Origin: an uncultured Clostridia bacterium
GTDB lineage: Bacteria; Bacillota; Clostridia; TANB77; UBA1234
Reading direction: 5' to 3'
Assembly (NCBI GenBank): GCA_947588905.1
Contig: CANQBB010000006.1
Coordinates: 1-47,539, forward strand
Length of the DNA stretch: 47,539 bases
Shown: piece after piece, positions 17,249 through 27,317 of the stretch
Numbering within the stretch: position 1 is the stretch's first letter
Layout: every line of letters begins with the position of its first letter
Notes under the pieces: model-generated
Told to the model about the DNA's origin: nothing
Database searches by the model: none
The model's input: the letters and a program-made list of their open reading frames with translations, nothing else
Translations under genes and position numbers: made by a program

Positions 17249-18283
17249 ATGAAAAAAGAAACTGATCTTATATCAGTAATTGTACCAATATATAAAGTCG
17301 AAAATTATTTAAAAAAGTGTTTAGATAGCATAGTGAATCAAACATATAAAAATTTAGAAATAATTTTAATTGATGATGGTTCACCTGATAATTGTGGAAA
17401 AATTTGTGATGAATATGCTAAAAAAGATGAAAGAATCAAAGTTATACATAAAGAAAATGAAGGTGTGAGTATTGCTAGAAATGCAGGACTAAAAATTGCA
17501 TCTGGAGATTATATAGCTTTTGTTGATTCAGACGACTGGATAGAATTAGATATGTATGAAGAAATGATTAAGTGTGCCCAAGAAAAAAATGTTGATATGG
17601 TTAGATGTAGACGAATCTTTGAGTATTCAAATAAAAGTGTAAAAGATGATGTTGGTTTAAGTGATAATACTTTTTTTGATGTAAAATCTGATAGATTATA
17701 TTTTATAAATTTAATTTTAGCTAACGGTGTTCTACCTTTTTTTAATCTTTCTTTAATAAAAAAAGAAAAAATTGATAATAATGAACTTAGATTTAATAGT
17801 GATTTGATTGTTGGAGAAGATTTATTGTTTACTTTTAAATTACTTTGTAATATAGATTCTATTTATATATATGATAACTATTTTTATCATTATAATGTTC
17901 ATATACAAAGTGCAATGAATTCAATTACTAAAAGTGAAGCAATGGCTAAAAATTTATTGAAATTATATGATTATATAAAAAAATTATTGATTGAAAATAA
18001 TTTATATACTGATGATATGCAAGAAAAATTAGCAAGGTATATATTTTATAGAATTTATTATAGAATTGCTGAAGCTACTGCTTATTCAAAAACAAAGGAC
18101 ATTATAAATTATTTTTTAAATAATGAAAATTTTAATGATATTGTAGCTTTGGTTGACAAGAATAAATTATCTATTTATGGAAAAATTTTTTATAGGTATG
18201 TTTTGAAAAGAAAAATTAGTAGTTTATATAATTATTGTTTTTTATATAGTTATTTAAAAAGGATTAAGAAAGGAAATATATAG
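17249..18283 (+). CDS. Glycosyltransferase family 2
   Basis: ATG 17249 is preferred to the in-frame GTG at 17240 because TAGGTGG sits at the right distance. The 344-residue protein has ISVIVPIYKVENYLKKCLD, LIDDGSPDN and FVDSDDWIE (DXD). Its first 115 residues are very close to those of the next gene product, so the two arose by duplication. The C-terminal halves differ, fitting different acceptors. Confidence 0.92.
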   Translation: MKKETDLISVIVPIYKVENYLKKCLDSIVNQTYKNLEIILIDDGSPDNCGKICDEYAKKDERIKVIHKENEGVSIARNAGLKIASGDYIAFVDSDDWIELDMYEEMIKCAQEKNVDMVRCRRIFEYSNKSVKDDVGLSDNTFFDVKSDRLYFINLILANGVLPFFNLSLIKKEKIDNNELRFNSDLIVGEDLLFTFKLLCNIDSIYIYDNYFYHYNVHIQSAMNSITKSEAMAKNLLKLYDYIKKLLIENNLYTDDMQEKLARYIFYRIYYRIAEATAYSKTKDIINYFLNNENFNDIVALVDKNKLSIYGKIFYRYVLKRKISSLYNYCFLYSYLKRIKKGNI

Positions 18284-18289
18284 AAAAAT

Positions 18290-20311
18290 ATGAATTTGAT
18301 ATCAGTAATTGTTCCAATATACAATGTTGAAAAATTTATAAAAAAATGTTTGGATAGTATTGTAAATCAAACATATAAAAATTTAGAAATAATCTTAGTT
18401 GATGATGGCTCTCCTGATAGTTGTGGCAAAATATGTGATGAATATGCACAAAAAGATAATCGAATTAAAGTTATACATAAAGAAAATGGAGGATTAGTTA
18501 GTGCTAGAAATGCTGGATTGGAAATTGCTACTGGAGATTATATTTCTTTTATTGATCCTGACGACTGGATTGAAAAAGAAATGTATGAGGAAATGATTAA
18601 AATTGCTATTGAAAAAAATGTTGATGCTGTTAGATGTGGACATTATAGAGATGATAATGAAACATCAGAAGAGCATACATGTATTTTTACTGAAAATAAG
18701 TTGTTTAATTTAAAATTGGATAGAGATACATTGTTAGATATATTTCTTAGTGGAAAAATAGGACCTAATTTGTGGGCTATGATTATAAAGAAAAATTGCT
18801 ATGATAAAATACATAATAATTATCTAACTCATTTCCTTGGCGAAGATTATATTTATGTAACAGAACTTTTTTGTGTAATTGATTCTATATATTTTTATAA
18901 TAAGAGTTTTTATCATTACTACAAAAACACAACTAGCATGTCATATTCACTTGAAAGAGCTAAAAAAAATATAAATGAATTGATTGCATTATATTCAATT
19001 GTTATTTCAATTTTAGAAAAATATAATTGTGCAAGTCAAATATTGATTGATGACTGGAAAGTTTGTAGCTTTGTACTAATATATAATAAAATAAACATGA
19101 TATTCTTACAACCACAAAAGATTAGTTTTGTTAAAGAATTACTTTCTAATAATGAAATCTACAAAATTATTGAAAGCATAAATATAGAAAAACTATCTTT
19201 TTGGAAAAAAATTTTTTTGAATTTATTAAAAAACAAAAAATATTTTGCATTATATTGTTTTATACATTTTCATAATTCTTATATTGAAAATTATGAAAAT
19301 GGTATATATAGAAAAATAATTAAATATAAAAAATATTGTAGTAAAAAAGGGAAAAAAGAATTTTATCTTTTTAATGTGCCCACTCATGGTAATATAGGTG
19401 ATCAAGCTATTTTACAGGCTGAAAGAAAAATGCTAACTGATTGTAAAATAAATTTTATGGAAATACCTACAACTGAAGAAAAAATTTATTTTAATTATCT
19501 TAGGAATAATATAGCTTCAAATGCAATTATAGGTATACATGCTGGTGGATTTATAGGTTCGCAATGGATACAAGACGAAAGATTAGCAAATAAATTAGTT
19601 ATGGAATTTTATAATCATGATATAATTATATTCCCACAAACAATATATTTTAAAGATGATGAATTTGGAAAGATTGAATTAGAAAAATCTATTAAATCTT
19701 TTAGTAAAGCTAGAAATTTAACTATTTTTACTAGAGAAATTCAATCATATAATTTTGCCAAAAAAACATATTTAAATGCTAATATTAAATTAACACCAGA
19801 TATTGTTTTATACTTAGAAAAAACTAATTTTAATGTACAAAGAGAAAAAATATTATTGTGTTTACGTAATGATGTGGAGAGAAAACTTACTAATAATCAA
19901 AAAGATGAAATTACTAATCTTGTCAATTCTTATGGGAATTATAGTTTTATAGATACAGTGATTAACAAAAAGCTTATTAGTAAAAGTAATCAAAAAAGAG
20001 AAGTGGTATCTAAACTGAAAGAAATTTCATCTGCAAAATTTGTAATTACAGATAGATTACATGGCATGATTTTTTGCTATTTAACCAATACACCATGTAT
20101 TGTGTTGAGTAATTATAATTACAAAGTAGAAGGTGTATATCAGTGGCTTAAAGATAATTGTAATTATATTATCTTTGAGAAAAATATAGATAATTTGAAA
20201 AATGATATAGAAACATTACTTAATAATAAAGTGCAAAATAACAATTGTACATTTAATTTTGATGAATTAAAGAAAATGTTAAGCAATTTATATTTTGATT
20301 TTGGAGTGTAG
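18290..20311 (+). CDS. Fused glycosyltransferase family 2 and polysaccharide pyruvyl transferase
   Basis: A 673-residue two-domain protein. Residues 1-340 are a GT2 domain (ISVIVPIYNVEKFIKKCLD, LVDDGSPDS, FIDPDDWIE). Residues about 355-670 match the WcaK/CsaB-type pyruvyl transferase family: PTHGNIGDQAILQAE, IHAGGFIGS, IIIFPQTIYF and FVITDRLHGMIF. The second domain would add a pyruvate ketal, giving negative charge, to the sugar the first domain transfers, or transfer another group in that fold. The gene has a weak ribosome site (AAAGGAAA about 14 bases upstream), 6 bases after the previous stop. Confidence 0.88.
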   Translation: MNLISVIVPIYNVEKFIKKCLDSIVNQTYKNLEIILVDDGSPDSCGKICDEYAQKDNRIKVIHKENGGLVSARNAGLEIATGDYISFIDPDDWIEKEMYEEMIKIAIEKNVDAVRCGHYRDDNETSEEHTCIFTENKLFNLKLDRDTLLDIFLSGKIGPNLWAMIIKKNCYDKIHNNYLTHFLGEDYIYVTELFCVIDSIYFYNKSFYHYYKNTTSMSYSLERAKKNINELIALYSIVISILEKYNCASQILIDDWKVCSFVLIYNKINMIFLQPQKISFVKELLSNNEIYKIIESINIEKLSFWKKIFLNLLKNKKYFALYCFIHFHNSYIENYENGIYRKIIKYKKYCSKKGKKEFYLFNVPTHGNIGDQAILQAERKMLTDCKINFMEIPTTEEKIYFNYLRNNIASNAIIGIHAGGFIGSQWIQDERLANKLVMEFYNHDIIIFPQTIYFKDDEFGKIELEKSIKSFSKARNLTIFTREIQSYNFAKKTYLNANIKLTPDIVLYLEKTNFNVQREKILLCLRNDVERKLTNNQKDEITNLVNSYGNYSFIDTVINKKLISKSNQKREVVSKLKEISSAKFVITDRLHGMIFCYLTNTPCIVLSNYNYKVEGVYQWLKDNCNYIIFEKNIDNLKNDIETLLNNKVQNNNCTFNFDELKKMLSNLYFDFGV

Positions 20312-20313
20312 CA

Positions 20314-21858
20314 ATGAGGAAAAAGAGACTATTTATCAATTTAATATCAAATATTATTTCTTTTATTTTACAGATTGGAATAAGTTTTTTATTAACTCCA
20401 ATTATAGTTGAAAAAGTTGGAGATGCAGCATATGGATTTATAGGATTAGCAAATAATTTTGTAAGTTATGCAACTTTATTTACAATAGTGATAAATTCTA
20501 TGGCTAGCAGATTTATTACTTTAGAATTATCAAAGAATAATTTAAAAGAAGCAAATAAGTATTATTCATCTGTATTTATAATGAATATTATTATGTCTTC
20601 AATGGTGGCTATTGCATCTATTGTTATTATATGTAATTTAAATCTAATAATTGAAATTCCTAGTAACATACAATGGGATGTTTATATAACTTTTTCGCTA
20701 GCCTTTATCAACTTGATAATTTCATTATTAGGAACTATATTTTCAGTTGCAACATATGCAAAAGATAGATTAGATATGTCAGCAATTAGAACTATAATAG
20801 GAAATATTTTAAAAGCTTTATTTCTAATTATTGCATTTAGTTTTTTTGTTCCTAAAATTTATTATATATGTATTGGAGCTTTAATAGTTACAATTTATAG
20901 TATGATTACTAATATACGAATTACAAAAAAAATCGCACCAGAATTAAAAATTGATTCTAAATTGTACGATAGAAAATCTGTAATAACATTAGCAAAAGCT
21001 GGTGTATGGAACTTGTTAAGTAATTTAAGTAGAATATTGTTAACGGGTTTAGATTTGTTAATTGCTAATATTTTTATTGGACCTGATGCAATGGGTATTC
21101 TTTCAATTGCAAAAACAATTCCTAATAATATAGAAAGTTTATTAGGAACAATATCTACTACTTTTGGACCTCAATTCATAATGCTATATTCACAAAATAA
21201 AATAAAAGATTTAGTAAAAAGCATTAAATTTGCAATAAAAATGTTTGGTATTATTATGATTGTTCCTATAGTAGGAATTCTAGTATATGGAGGAGAATTT
21301 TTTACTTTATGGTTACCTTCTAAAACACCTAATGAAATAATGCAAATTCAAATTCTATCTATACTATCAATGATAACATACATTGCTAATGCAAATGGAT
21401 ATATTTTTTTCTTAATTGATACAGTTACTAACAAACTAAAGCGACCAGTTTTAGTTACATTATTTATGAGCATAGCTAGTACAATTACAACATTAGTTTT
21501 ATTAAAAACAACATCTTTAGGAATATATGCTGTAGCTGGAGTTAGTTCGATTTATTGGGCTTTAAAAGTATTTTTCTTTAATACGATAAATGCTGCTAAA
21601 AATTTAAGAATAAAATGGTATACTTTTTTTGGTCAATTCATAAAAAATATTATTTGTCTTTTAATAAATATAGTTGTATTTATTATATTGAAAAATTATT
21701 TGCTATTTGATACTTGGTTACATTTTGCAATATCAATACTAATTGTTGGATGCATTGGTTATGCTTTGAATTTCTTAATATTGCTTAATAAAGATGATAA
21801 AAATGCATTACTTTTGTATGGTAAAAAAATTATTAGTAAATTTTCTATCAAAAATTAA
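20314..21858 (+). CDS. Polysaccharide flippase (Wzx/MOP family)
   Basis: The 514-residue protein has about 14 hydrophobic helices in the MATE/MOP pattern, starting NLISNIISFILQIGISFLLT and including IVEKVGDAAYGFIGLANNF. It moves lipid-linked repeat units across the membrane for the Wzy-type polymerase. It starts 2 bases after the preceding stop and is the last gene of the cluster. Confidence 0.9.
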   Translation: MRKKRLFINLISNIISFILQIGISFLLTPIIVEKVGDAAYGFIGLANNFVSYATLFTIVINSMASRFITLELSKNNLKEANKYYSSVFIMNIIMSSMVAIASIVIICNLNLIIEIPSNIQWDVYITFSLAFINLIISLLGTIFSVATYAKDRLDMSAIRTIIGNILKALFLIIAFSFFVPKIYYICIGALIVTIYSMITNIRITKKIAPELKIDSKLYDRKSVITLAKAGVWNLLSNLSRILLTGLDLLIANIFIGPDAMGILSIAKTIPNNIESLLGTISTTFGPQFIMLYSQNKIKDLVKSIKFAIKMFGIIMIVPIVGILVYGGEFFTLWLPSKTPNEIMQIQILSILSMITYIANANGYIFFLIDTVTNKLKRPVLVTLFMSIASTITTLVLLKTTSLGIYAVAGVSSIYWALKVFFFNTINAAKNLRIKWYTFFGQFIKNIICLLINIVVFIILKNYLLFDTWLHFAISILIVGCIGYALNFLILLNKDDKNALLLYGKKIISKFSIKN

Positions 21859-21917
21859 AAAATATATGTTATACTAATTATATAGTTTATTATTAGTTCT
21901 ATAGAAGGGGGATTCAT

Positions 21918-23501
21918 ATGTCAAATCTAGTTAGAAATTTAATCATTACAGTGATTATTTTTTCAATTATTGTTGTTGGAATTACTCTTATTTTAATTGT
22001 TAAAAAAAATAATGCAACTAACAGTAAACCTGAAATTAAAATTATTGAAGATGGAATAGATTTATATGGTACATATGATCAAAACGATATTTTAATAAAA
22101 GATAAAACATCAAATTATAATGGTTTAAAAATAACTGTTCCAGTAATTGAAGGACTTAAAAATAATGAAATAGAACAAAAAATAAATAATAGTATAGAAC
22201 TAAAAATTATGGATTTGGTTGATGAAACTGGATTTTCTGGTGATGTTGAAGTCGGATCACATTACGATAATATGTCTAACTTTGCAAATGTAATTTCATT
22301 AACATATGATATATACAATGACGACTTCTCAAAGTGGAATGGAATTTATTTAAATTATAATTTAGTAAATGGAAATGAAATAAAATTTGAAGAGCTTTTC
22401 ACGTCTTCTACTGATGTTTTAGATATTGTAAAAAAAGGCATTTATAAAGGTATGGTACTACAAACAAATAGTGAATATCTTTATGGTGAAGATACTGAAA
22501 CTGAAGAGTTTTTTGATGATAATATGTATATGAATGAAGTTAATTCTTTTATGAATAATAAAGATAAGCAATATTATTTTACTCCAAGTTATTTATATTT
22601 TAAAACTGATAAAATAGCAACTGAAATTGACTTTATTGATATTGCTGATAAAGTTGCTATTTATAATAGATTCTTAACTAATAATAGCTTATATGAAAGA
22701 GATGATATTGGATATAAAGGAGTATTTACATGTGTAGATACTGTTAGCTATAATAATTTTAATAGTATAGATTATGGTTTTATGGAGAAAAATTTTTGGT
22801 ATGACATTAGTAGCATTAGAAATACTTTTGCTTATTTAGAAAGTTATATGAGTGGAGATATTATCAAAAATTTGAACGATATATGTTCTGGAGAAGTTAA
22901 TAATATAAAATCTGAAGTTGAAGAATATCATAAGCTTGCCAAAAATAATAAAGATAAAGTTTATATATTTTTAGCAAAATCTTCAGTTAATTTATACAAT
23001 ATAAGTAATTATGATGTTGAATTAAATAGTATTACATATAAATTTTCTGATTTAGCTAATGTTACAAATAAAAATTATATTTATGAAATGCCAAAAGATG
23101 TTTTTGATGAAGTTTATAAAGATGAACTTATTGCATCTTATAGAACAAAGTATTTTGGTATGCTTGATGGAGCTTATATAGATGTAAGCTCTGGTGATAA
23201 TGTAGATTTTAAGAAAGAAGAATCTACAAAAGTAATAAATATTAAAACTAATGAAGAAATTAAATCTCTTGCGGATGTATTTTATGAAGATAGTAACTAT
23301 ATGACTGTAATAGAAGATAAGCTTAGAAAGAAATTGATAGATAGTGGAGTAAATGAAAATGAAATTGATTCTTATATTAGCAGTACAGAATATGATGTCG
23401 ATGCTTTTGGAGTAAATGTAAAAATACCTAAATTAGAATTTCTTAATTTTACAATAAGCTATGATGATTTTGATGAATCAATATTTAAACATTGGATGTA
23501 A
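21918..23501 (+). CDS. Membrane-anchored extracellular protein with RsiV/DUF3298-like region
   Basis: The 527-residue protein has one N-terminal helix (residues 9-30). The region about 65-260 resembles the RsiV/PdaC-type DUF3298 fold: VPVIEGLKN, ISLTYDIYND, then GIYLNYNLVNGNEIKFEELF, spaced as in that family. The remainder is Asp/Asn/Lys-rich, with a weaker repeat of similar pattern near the C-terminus (IKTNEEIKSLADVFYED). Members bind glycan or lysozyme or have unknown roles. GAAGGGGG precedes the ATG. It is monocistronic and follows the glycan locus. Confidence 0.65.
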   Translation: MSNLVRNLIITVIIFSIIVVGITLILIVKKNNATNSKPEIKIIEDGIDLYGTYDQNDILIKDKTSNYNGLKITVPVIEGLKNNEIEQKINNSIELKIMDLVDETGFSGDVEVGSHYDNMSNFANVISLTYDIYNDDFSKWNGIYLNYNLVNGNEIKFEELFTSSTDVLDIVKKGIYKGMVLQTNSEYLYGEDTETEEFFDDNMYMNEVNSFMNNKDKQYYFTPSYLYFKTDKIATEIDFIDIADKVAIYNRFLTNNSLYERDDIGYKGVFTCVDTVSYNNFNSIDYGFMEKNFWYDISSIRNTFAYLESYMSGDIIKNLNDICSGEVNNIKSEVEEYHKLAKNNKDKVYIFLAKSSVNLYNISNYDVELNSITYKFSDLANVTNKNYIYEMPKDVFDEVYKDELIASYRTKYFGMLDGAYIDVSSGDNVDFKKEESTKVINIKTNEEIKSLADVFYEDSNYMTVIEDKLRKKLIDSGVNENEIDSYISSTEYDVDAFGVNVKIPKLEFLNFTISYDDFDESIFKHWM

Positions 23502-23552
23502 AGATATATACTAAACAAATAAATAATTTGTAAGTATTTTCCAAAAAAGGTG

Positions 23553-23581
23553 TTTACATTTACATAAAATGATGGTATAAT
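23553..23581 (+). promoter_or_regulatory. Promoter of the SSB-like gene
   Basis: TTTACA and TATAAT with 17 bases between. Confidence 0.75.
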
Positions 23582-23715
23582 ATTTATGTTGCTTATACCA
23601 TTGTATAGAGGAGGTCTTTCTGAATCGAATTTAACGTTTCGTTTATTAACGATTTGGAAGGGCTTTTTCTTATTGAATGGCATAAGTAAAATTATACATT
23701 CAGGAGGAAATAACA
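23582..23715 (+). promoter_or_regulatory. 134-base leader with nested inverted repeat
   Basis: The leader contains an apparent ribosome site GAGGAGG near 23608 with no open frame after it, and then a nested hairpin: AATCG/CGATT outside and AACG-TTT-CGTT inside (23623-23655). The true AGGAGG lies at 23702. The extra Shine-Dalgarno-like element and hairpin suggest control of translation, but this is inference. Confidence 0.4.
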
Positions 23716-24456
23716 ATGGAAAGAACGAATGGAACTGCGGAACTGAAGAAGATTTTGATTGATCTTGAAAGTAAGTCGGTTGGAAGGCGGATTTTTGGAA
23801 GAAACAATAAGGTTTGGCTTAGTGGCATTCTGAAAACCAATTTTGAATATAGTCATACAGTAATTTTTGAGAAATACTATAAGGCAACACTTACGATTAA
23901 GCGAAGCAGTGGCGTTGAAGATAATGTGGTTGTTATGCTGCCTGAGGCTTTGCTCGAAGGATACACTGATATGGATTGTCAAGGAAAATTTGCCGAACTT
24001 TCTGGAGAAATAAGGATTTATAGAAAAAAGAATCTTGATACTGGCACTTCGCATTCGGAACTGCATGTATTTGTCAGGGATATAAAAATTTCGGATACTG
24101 AAGATGAATTGTATATTAAAGAGGCAAATATTGTATATCTTGAAGGAACAGTTTCTAGAACTCCTATTTTTAGAGCAACACCTATGGGAAGAATCATCAC
24201 AGACCTTGTTATTTCTGTGGAAAGAAATCCCGGAAACGAAGGGATAAACAAAATTGACCATATTCCTTGCATTGCGTGGGGAAGAACGGCTGAATATGCC
24301 AAAGACTACAAAATTGGTACGCGTGTAAGGCTGTACGGAAGACTTCAGAGCAGAGAGTATTTCAAAAGGGTATCTCCTGATTCTGATGAGGGAGAAACTC
24401 GGACTACGTATGAAGTGTCAATTTTGAGCCTTTCGAAACCTATGACTGTGCAATAA
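23716..24456 (+). CDS. Single-stranded DNA-binding-like protein with two OB folds
   Basis: A 246-residue protein. Residues about 133-240 read as an SSB OB fold (VYLEGTVSRTPIFRATPMGR, IPCIAWGRTAEYAKDY, VRLYGRLQSREYF). Residues about 30-120 have the same strand pattern (NKVWLSGILKTNF to LHVFVRDIKIS), suggesting a duplicated OB domain. It lacks the acidic C-terminal tail of classical SSB and ends KPMTVQ. Codons (CTG, GCG, CGA, AGG) are less AT-biased than in neighbours. Two in-frame CGG codons (23788, 24400) must be read as Arg, since shifting at them gives early stops. It is monocistronic with promoter, leader and terminator. Confidence 0.75.
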   Translation: MERTNGTAELKKILIDLESKSVGRRIFGRNNKVWLSGILKTNFEYSHTVIFEKYYKATLTIKRSSGVEDNVVVMLPEALLEGYTDMDCQGKFAELSGEIRIYRKKNLDTGTSHSELHVFVRDIKISDTEDELYIKEANIVYLEGTVSRTPIFRATPMGRIITDLVISVERNPGNEGINKIDHIPCIAWGRTAEYAKDYKIGTRVRLYGRLQSREYFKRVSPDSDEGETRTTYEVSILSLSKPMTVQ

Positions 24457-24465
24457 AATGTGTTT

Positions 24466-24493
24466 AGAGGAGCAATCTGCTCCTCTTTTTTTT
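24466..24493 (+). terminator. Rho-independent terminator
   Basis: AGAGGAGCA pairs with TGCTCCTCT around ATC, then eight T. Confidence 0.92.
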
Positions 24494-24498
24494 GCAAA

Positions 24499-25695
24499 CT
24501 AAAACTTTTTGTCTTTTCTAATGAATTTATAGCTTACAGCAGTAATTATTCCTATAAATAATAATGTAGCTATTACTCTAAATAAATTATAACTTTCATT
24601 TATAATAATTGGTTCATTAGAGAAATAATTGAAAGCAGAAACTACAGTCCAGTTAAAGAAAGAAGTATATTTCATTATTATGTAGGTATAAAAACTTGCG
24701 AATATTCCTTGTAATAATTTACCAATTAAATATGGTTTCATAGAAAGTTTTGTATCTGCTAAAATGCTTGATACTTGCATATGCACAGAAAAGCCTCCAA
24801 ATCCAAGTATAAATGAAATGATTGGAAATAGTATAGTATAGTCAATATTTTCAATTATTGATAATTTTTTAATTCCACTTGTAATTTCTAAGAATCCGTT
24901 TAGTATGCCAAGAATTAAACTATTATCAATATATTTAAAAATGGTACATGAAAGAATTTCGTTGATTACTGCAAAAAGAACGATATATCCACCAATTAAA
25001 AGTAATGTCGAAATACTTTTATTTATTGCATTTGACATATATTCTCCTAAATTAGATAAGCGAATATTGTTTGATTTTATGGAAACTTGTGATATAATAT
25101 TAGAAGTTGAAGCTTTTTTATAAAATCTAAATATAATACCAACAGATAAACTAGCGATAAAGTGTGTAAGGAGTAATAATAAACCTACTTTTTTATCATC
25201 AAACATACCTATTCCTATTGCACCTATAATAAATAAAGGTCCTGATGAGTTTGTAAATGATATTAACCTTTCGGCTTCTTCTTTAGTGCAAAGTTTATCT
25301 TTATATAAATCAGATGCAACTTTTGCACCAACAGGATAGCCAGAAGTTATTCCCATGGCAAGAGCAAATGCACCAACTCCAGGGACATTAAATATAGGAC
25401 GCATTAAAGGTGTAAGAAATTTGCCAATTATTTGCATAAAGTTTGTTGCTTTTAATAATTCAATACATATAAAAAATGGTAGTAATGATGGAATGACATT
25501 GTTTACCCATAGAATAAATGCATTGTGTGCAGAATTATATACATTATTTGAAAATATTATAATTAAAAGAATTATAGTTAGTAGACTAATTGGTAACATG
25601 TATTTTTTTATTTTAATTGCTTTGAATGTAGTTGTTTTTTTAGTTACAATAAAATATAAAATTGATAAAATAATAAAAATAATAAAATATAACAT
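24499..25695 (-). CDS. ylbJ: Sporulation integral membrane protein YlbJ
   Basis: The 398-residue protein has about ten helices and two nucleoside-recognition (GATE) halves. Recognisable stretches are NVYNSAHNAFILWVNNVIPS, LLPFFICIELL, GITSGYPVGAKVASDLY and LGFGGFSVHMQVSSIL. YlbJ is required for heat-resistant spores in Bacillus and is widespread in spore-forming Clostridia, so the host lineage probably sporulates. It is divergent from the methyltransferase gene with 31 bases between the starts. Confidence 0.9.
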   Translation of the reverse strand: MLYFIIFIILSILYFIVTKKTTTFKAIKIKKYMLPISLLTIILLIIIFSNNVYNSAHNAFILWVNNVIPSLLPFFICIELLKATNFMQIIGKFLTPLMRPIFNVPGVGAFALAMGITSGYPVGAKVASDLYKDKLCTKEEAERLISFTNSSGPLFIIGAIGIGMFDDKKVGLLLLLTHFIASLSVGIIFRFYKKASTSNIISQVSIKSNNIRLSNLGEYMSNAINKSISTLLLIGGYIVLFAVINEILSCTIFKYIDNSLILGILNGFLEITSGIKKLSIIENIDYTILFPIISFILGFGGFSVHMQVSSILADTKLSMKPYLIGKLLQGIFASFYTYIIMKYTSFFNWTVVSAFNYFSNEPIIINESYNLFRVIATLLFIGIITAVSYKFIRKDKKF

Positions 25696-25726
25696 ATTAA
25701 AAATTTATGTTAGAAAGGATAATTAT

Positions 25727-26584
25727 ATGATTATTTCTAATGAATGGAAAGATTATGAAATACTTGATATGGCAAATGGAGAAAAACTTGAAAGATGGGG
25801 CAATATTTATTTAATCAGACCAGATCCTCAAATTATTTGGGACAAAAAAAATAAACCAACTTTATGGAAAAAAGCTAATGCTCATTATCATAGAAGCAAG
25901 AGTGGTGGAGGAGAATGGGAGTATATAAAAAATGTTCCTAAAAGTTGGCAAATTAAATATAAAGATTTAGTATTTAATTTAAAGCCGATGGGATTTAAAC
26001 ATACTGGACTTTTTCCTGAGCAAGCTGTTAATTGGGATTTTATGATAAAAAAAATAAAAAATGCAAAAAGACCTATTAAAGTCTTAAATTTATTTGCATA
26101 TACTGGTGGTGCTACAGTTGCTTGTAGCTATGCTGGAGCTAGTGTTTGCCATGTGGATTCATCAAAAGGAATGACTGCTTGGGCAAAAGAAAATGTTGTT
26201 TCATCGAATTTAGCTGACAAACCTATTAGATTTATTGTAGATGATGTAATTAAATTTGTGAAAAGAGAAATTAGAAGAGGAAATAAATATGATGCAATAG
26301 TTATGGATCCTCCTTCTTATGGTAGAGGAGCTAATGGAGAAGTATGGAATATAGAAGAAAATTTATTTAGTCTTGTTGAACTTTGTACAAAAGTATTATC
26401 AGATAAACCATTATTCTTCTTAATAAATTCATATACAACAGGTCTTGCTTCTTCTATTCTTGCAAACATTTTAAAAATGACAATTAAGCAAAAGGGAAAA
26501 ATAAGTAATGGAGAAATTGCACTACCAATGACAGATAGTGATATTATATTACCTTGTGGTATTTATGCTAGATGGGAGGAATAA
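25727..26584 (+). CDS. Class I SAM-dependent methyltransferase (RlmI/RlmK-like)
   Basis: ATG at 25727 follows GAAAGGA; longer upstream extensions run antisense to ylbJ and are not credible. The 285-residue protein has FKHTGLFPEQAVNWD, the SAM-binding LNLFAYTGGATVA, the acidic HVDSSKGMTAWAKEN and the catalytic MDPPSYGRG. These are typical of 23S rRNA cytosine methyltransferases of the RlmI/RlmK type, without the PUA domain. It ends inside the ribosome site of the pseudouridine synthase gene, 2 bases before its ATG. Confidence 0.88.
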   Translation: MIISNEWKDYEILDMANGEKLERWGNIYLIRPDPQIIWDKKNKPTLWKKANAHYHRSKSGGGEWEYIKNVPKSWQIKYKDLVFNLKPMGFKHTGLFPEQAVNWDFMIKKIKNAKRPIKVLNLFAYTGGATVACSYAGASVCHVDSSKGMTAWAKENVVSSNLADKPIRFIVDDVIKFVKREIRRGNKYDAIVMDPPSYGRGANGEVWNIEENLFSLVELCTKVLSDKPLFFLINSYTTGLASSILANILKMTIKQKGKISNGEIALPMTDSDIILPCGIYARWEE

Positions 26585-26586
26585 AA

Positions 26587-27267
26587 ATGCTTGATGTTAT
26601 ATATGAAGATAATCATATAATAGTTGTTGTAAAACCTTATAATATTCCTTCTCAGTCTGATAAAACTTCTGATAATGATATGCTTACTATTGTTAAATCT
26701 TATATTAAAGAGAAATATAATAAACCAGGAAATGTTTATTTAGGACTAGTTCATAGATTAGATAGACCAGTTGGTGGAGTAATGGTTTTTGCTAAAACAT
26801 CAAAAGCTGCTTCTAGGCTTTCTGAAAGCATAAGAAATAAAACTTTTAATAAAACATATTTAGCAGTAGTAAATGGAATTTTTGAAAATAAAAAAGGCAG
26901 TATTGAAAATTATTTGTGGAAAGATGAAGCTCTTAATATGAGCAAAGTAGTTAATAAAGATAAACATGCTGCTAAGTTAGCAAAATTATCATATGAAGTA
27001 ATATCTGAGAAAAATAATTTATCTCTTATAAAAATTGATTTAGAAACGGGAAGACATCATCAAATTAGAGTTCAATTTGCAAATTTAAATCACAGTTTAT
27101 ATGGAGACCAAAAGTATGGAAATGGTCCTAAGAATAAGCAGATTGCATTGTGGGCATATAAGATAAGTTTTAAGCATCCTATAAAAGATGAAATTATGGA
27201 ATTTAAAAAAATTCCACCATCAAAAGATGCTTTTGAAATATTTTCTGTTGATAAATTATCTATTTAA
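26587..27267 (+). CDS. RluA-family pseudouridine synthase
   Basis: ATG 26587 follows GGAGGA; an upstream in-frame ATG at 26572 lies within the methyltransferase gene. The 226-residue protein begins LDVIYEDNHIIVVVKP and has the catalytic HRLDRPVGGVMVFAKT (Asp in RLD, near residue 60) and ETGRHHQIRVQFA. It isomerises uridine in rRNA or tRNA. It lacks an S4 domain, like RluA and TruC types. It pairs with the adjacent methyltransferase as a two-gene RNA modification unit. Confidence 0.92.
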   Translation: MLDVIYEDNHIIVVVKPYNIPSQSDKTSDNDMLTIVKSYIKEKYNKPGNVYLGLVHRLDRPVGGVMVFAKTSKAASRLSESIRNKTFNKTYLAVVNGIFENKKGSIENYLWKDEALNMSKVVNKDKHAAKLAKLSYEVISEKNNLSLIKIDLETGRHHQIRVQFANLNHSLYGDQKYGNGPKNKQIALWAYKISFKHPIKDEIMEFKKIPPSKDAFEIFSVDKLSI

Positions 27268-27317
27268 TATTAAAATATATTTGTATCCAAAAGATAAAAC
27301 TCTAAGGAGGAAATTTT

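Noticed and set aside
25355..25726. N-terminal extension of the methyltransferase
   Set aside because: It is antisense to ylbJ; the ATG at 25727 has a ribosome site and matches the normal family start.
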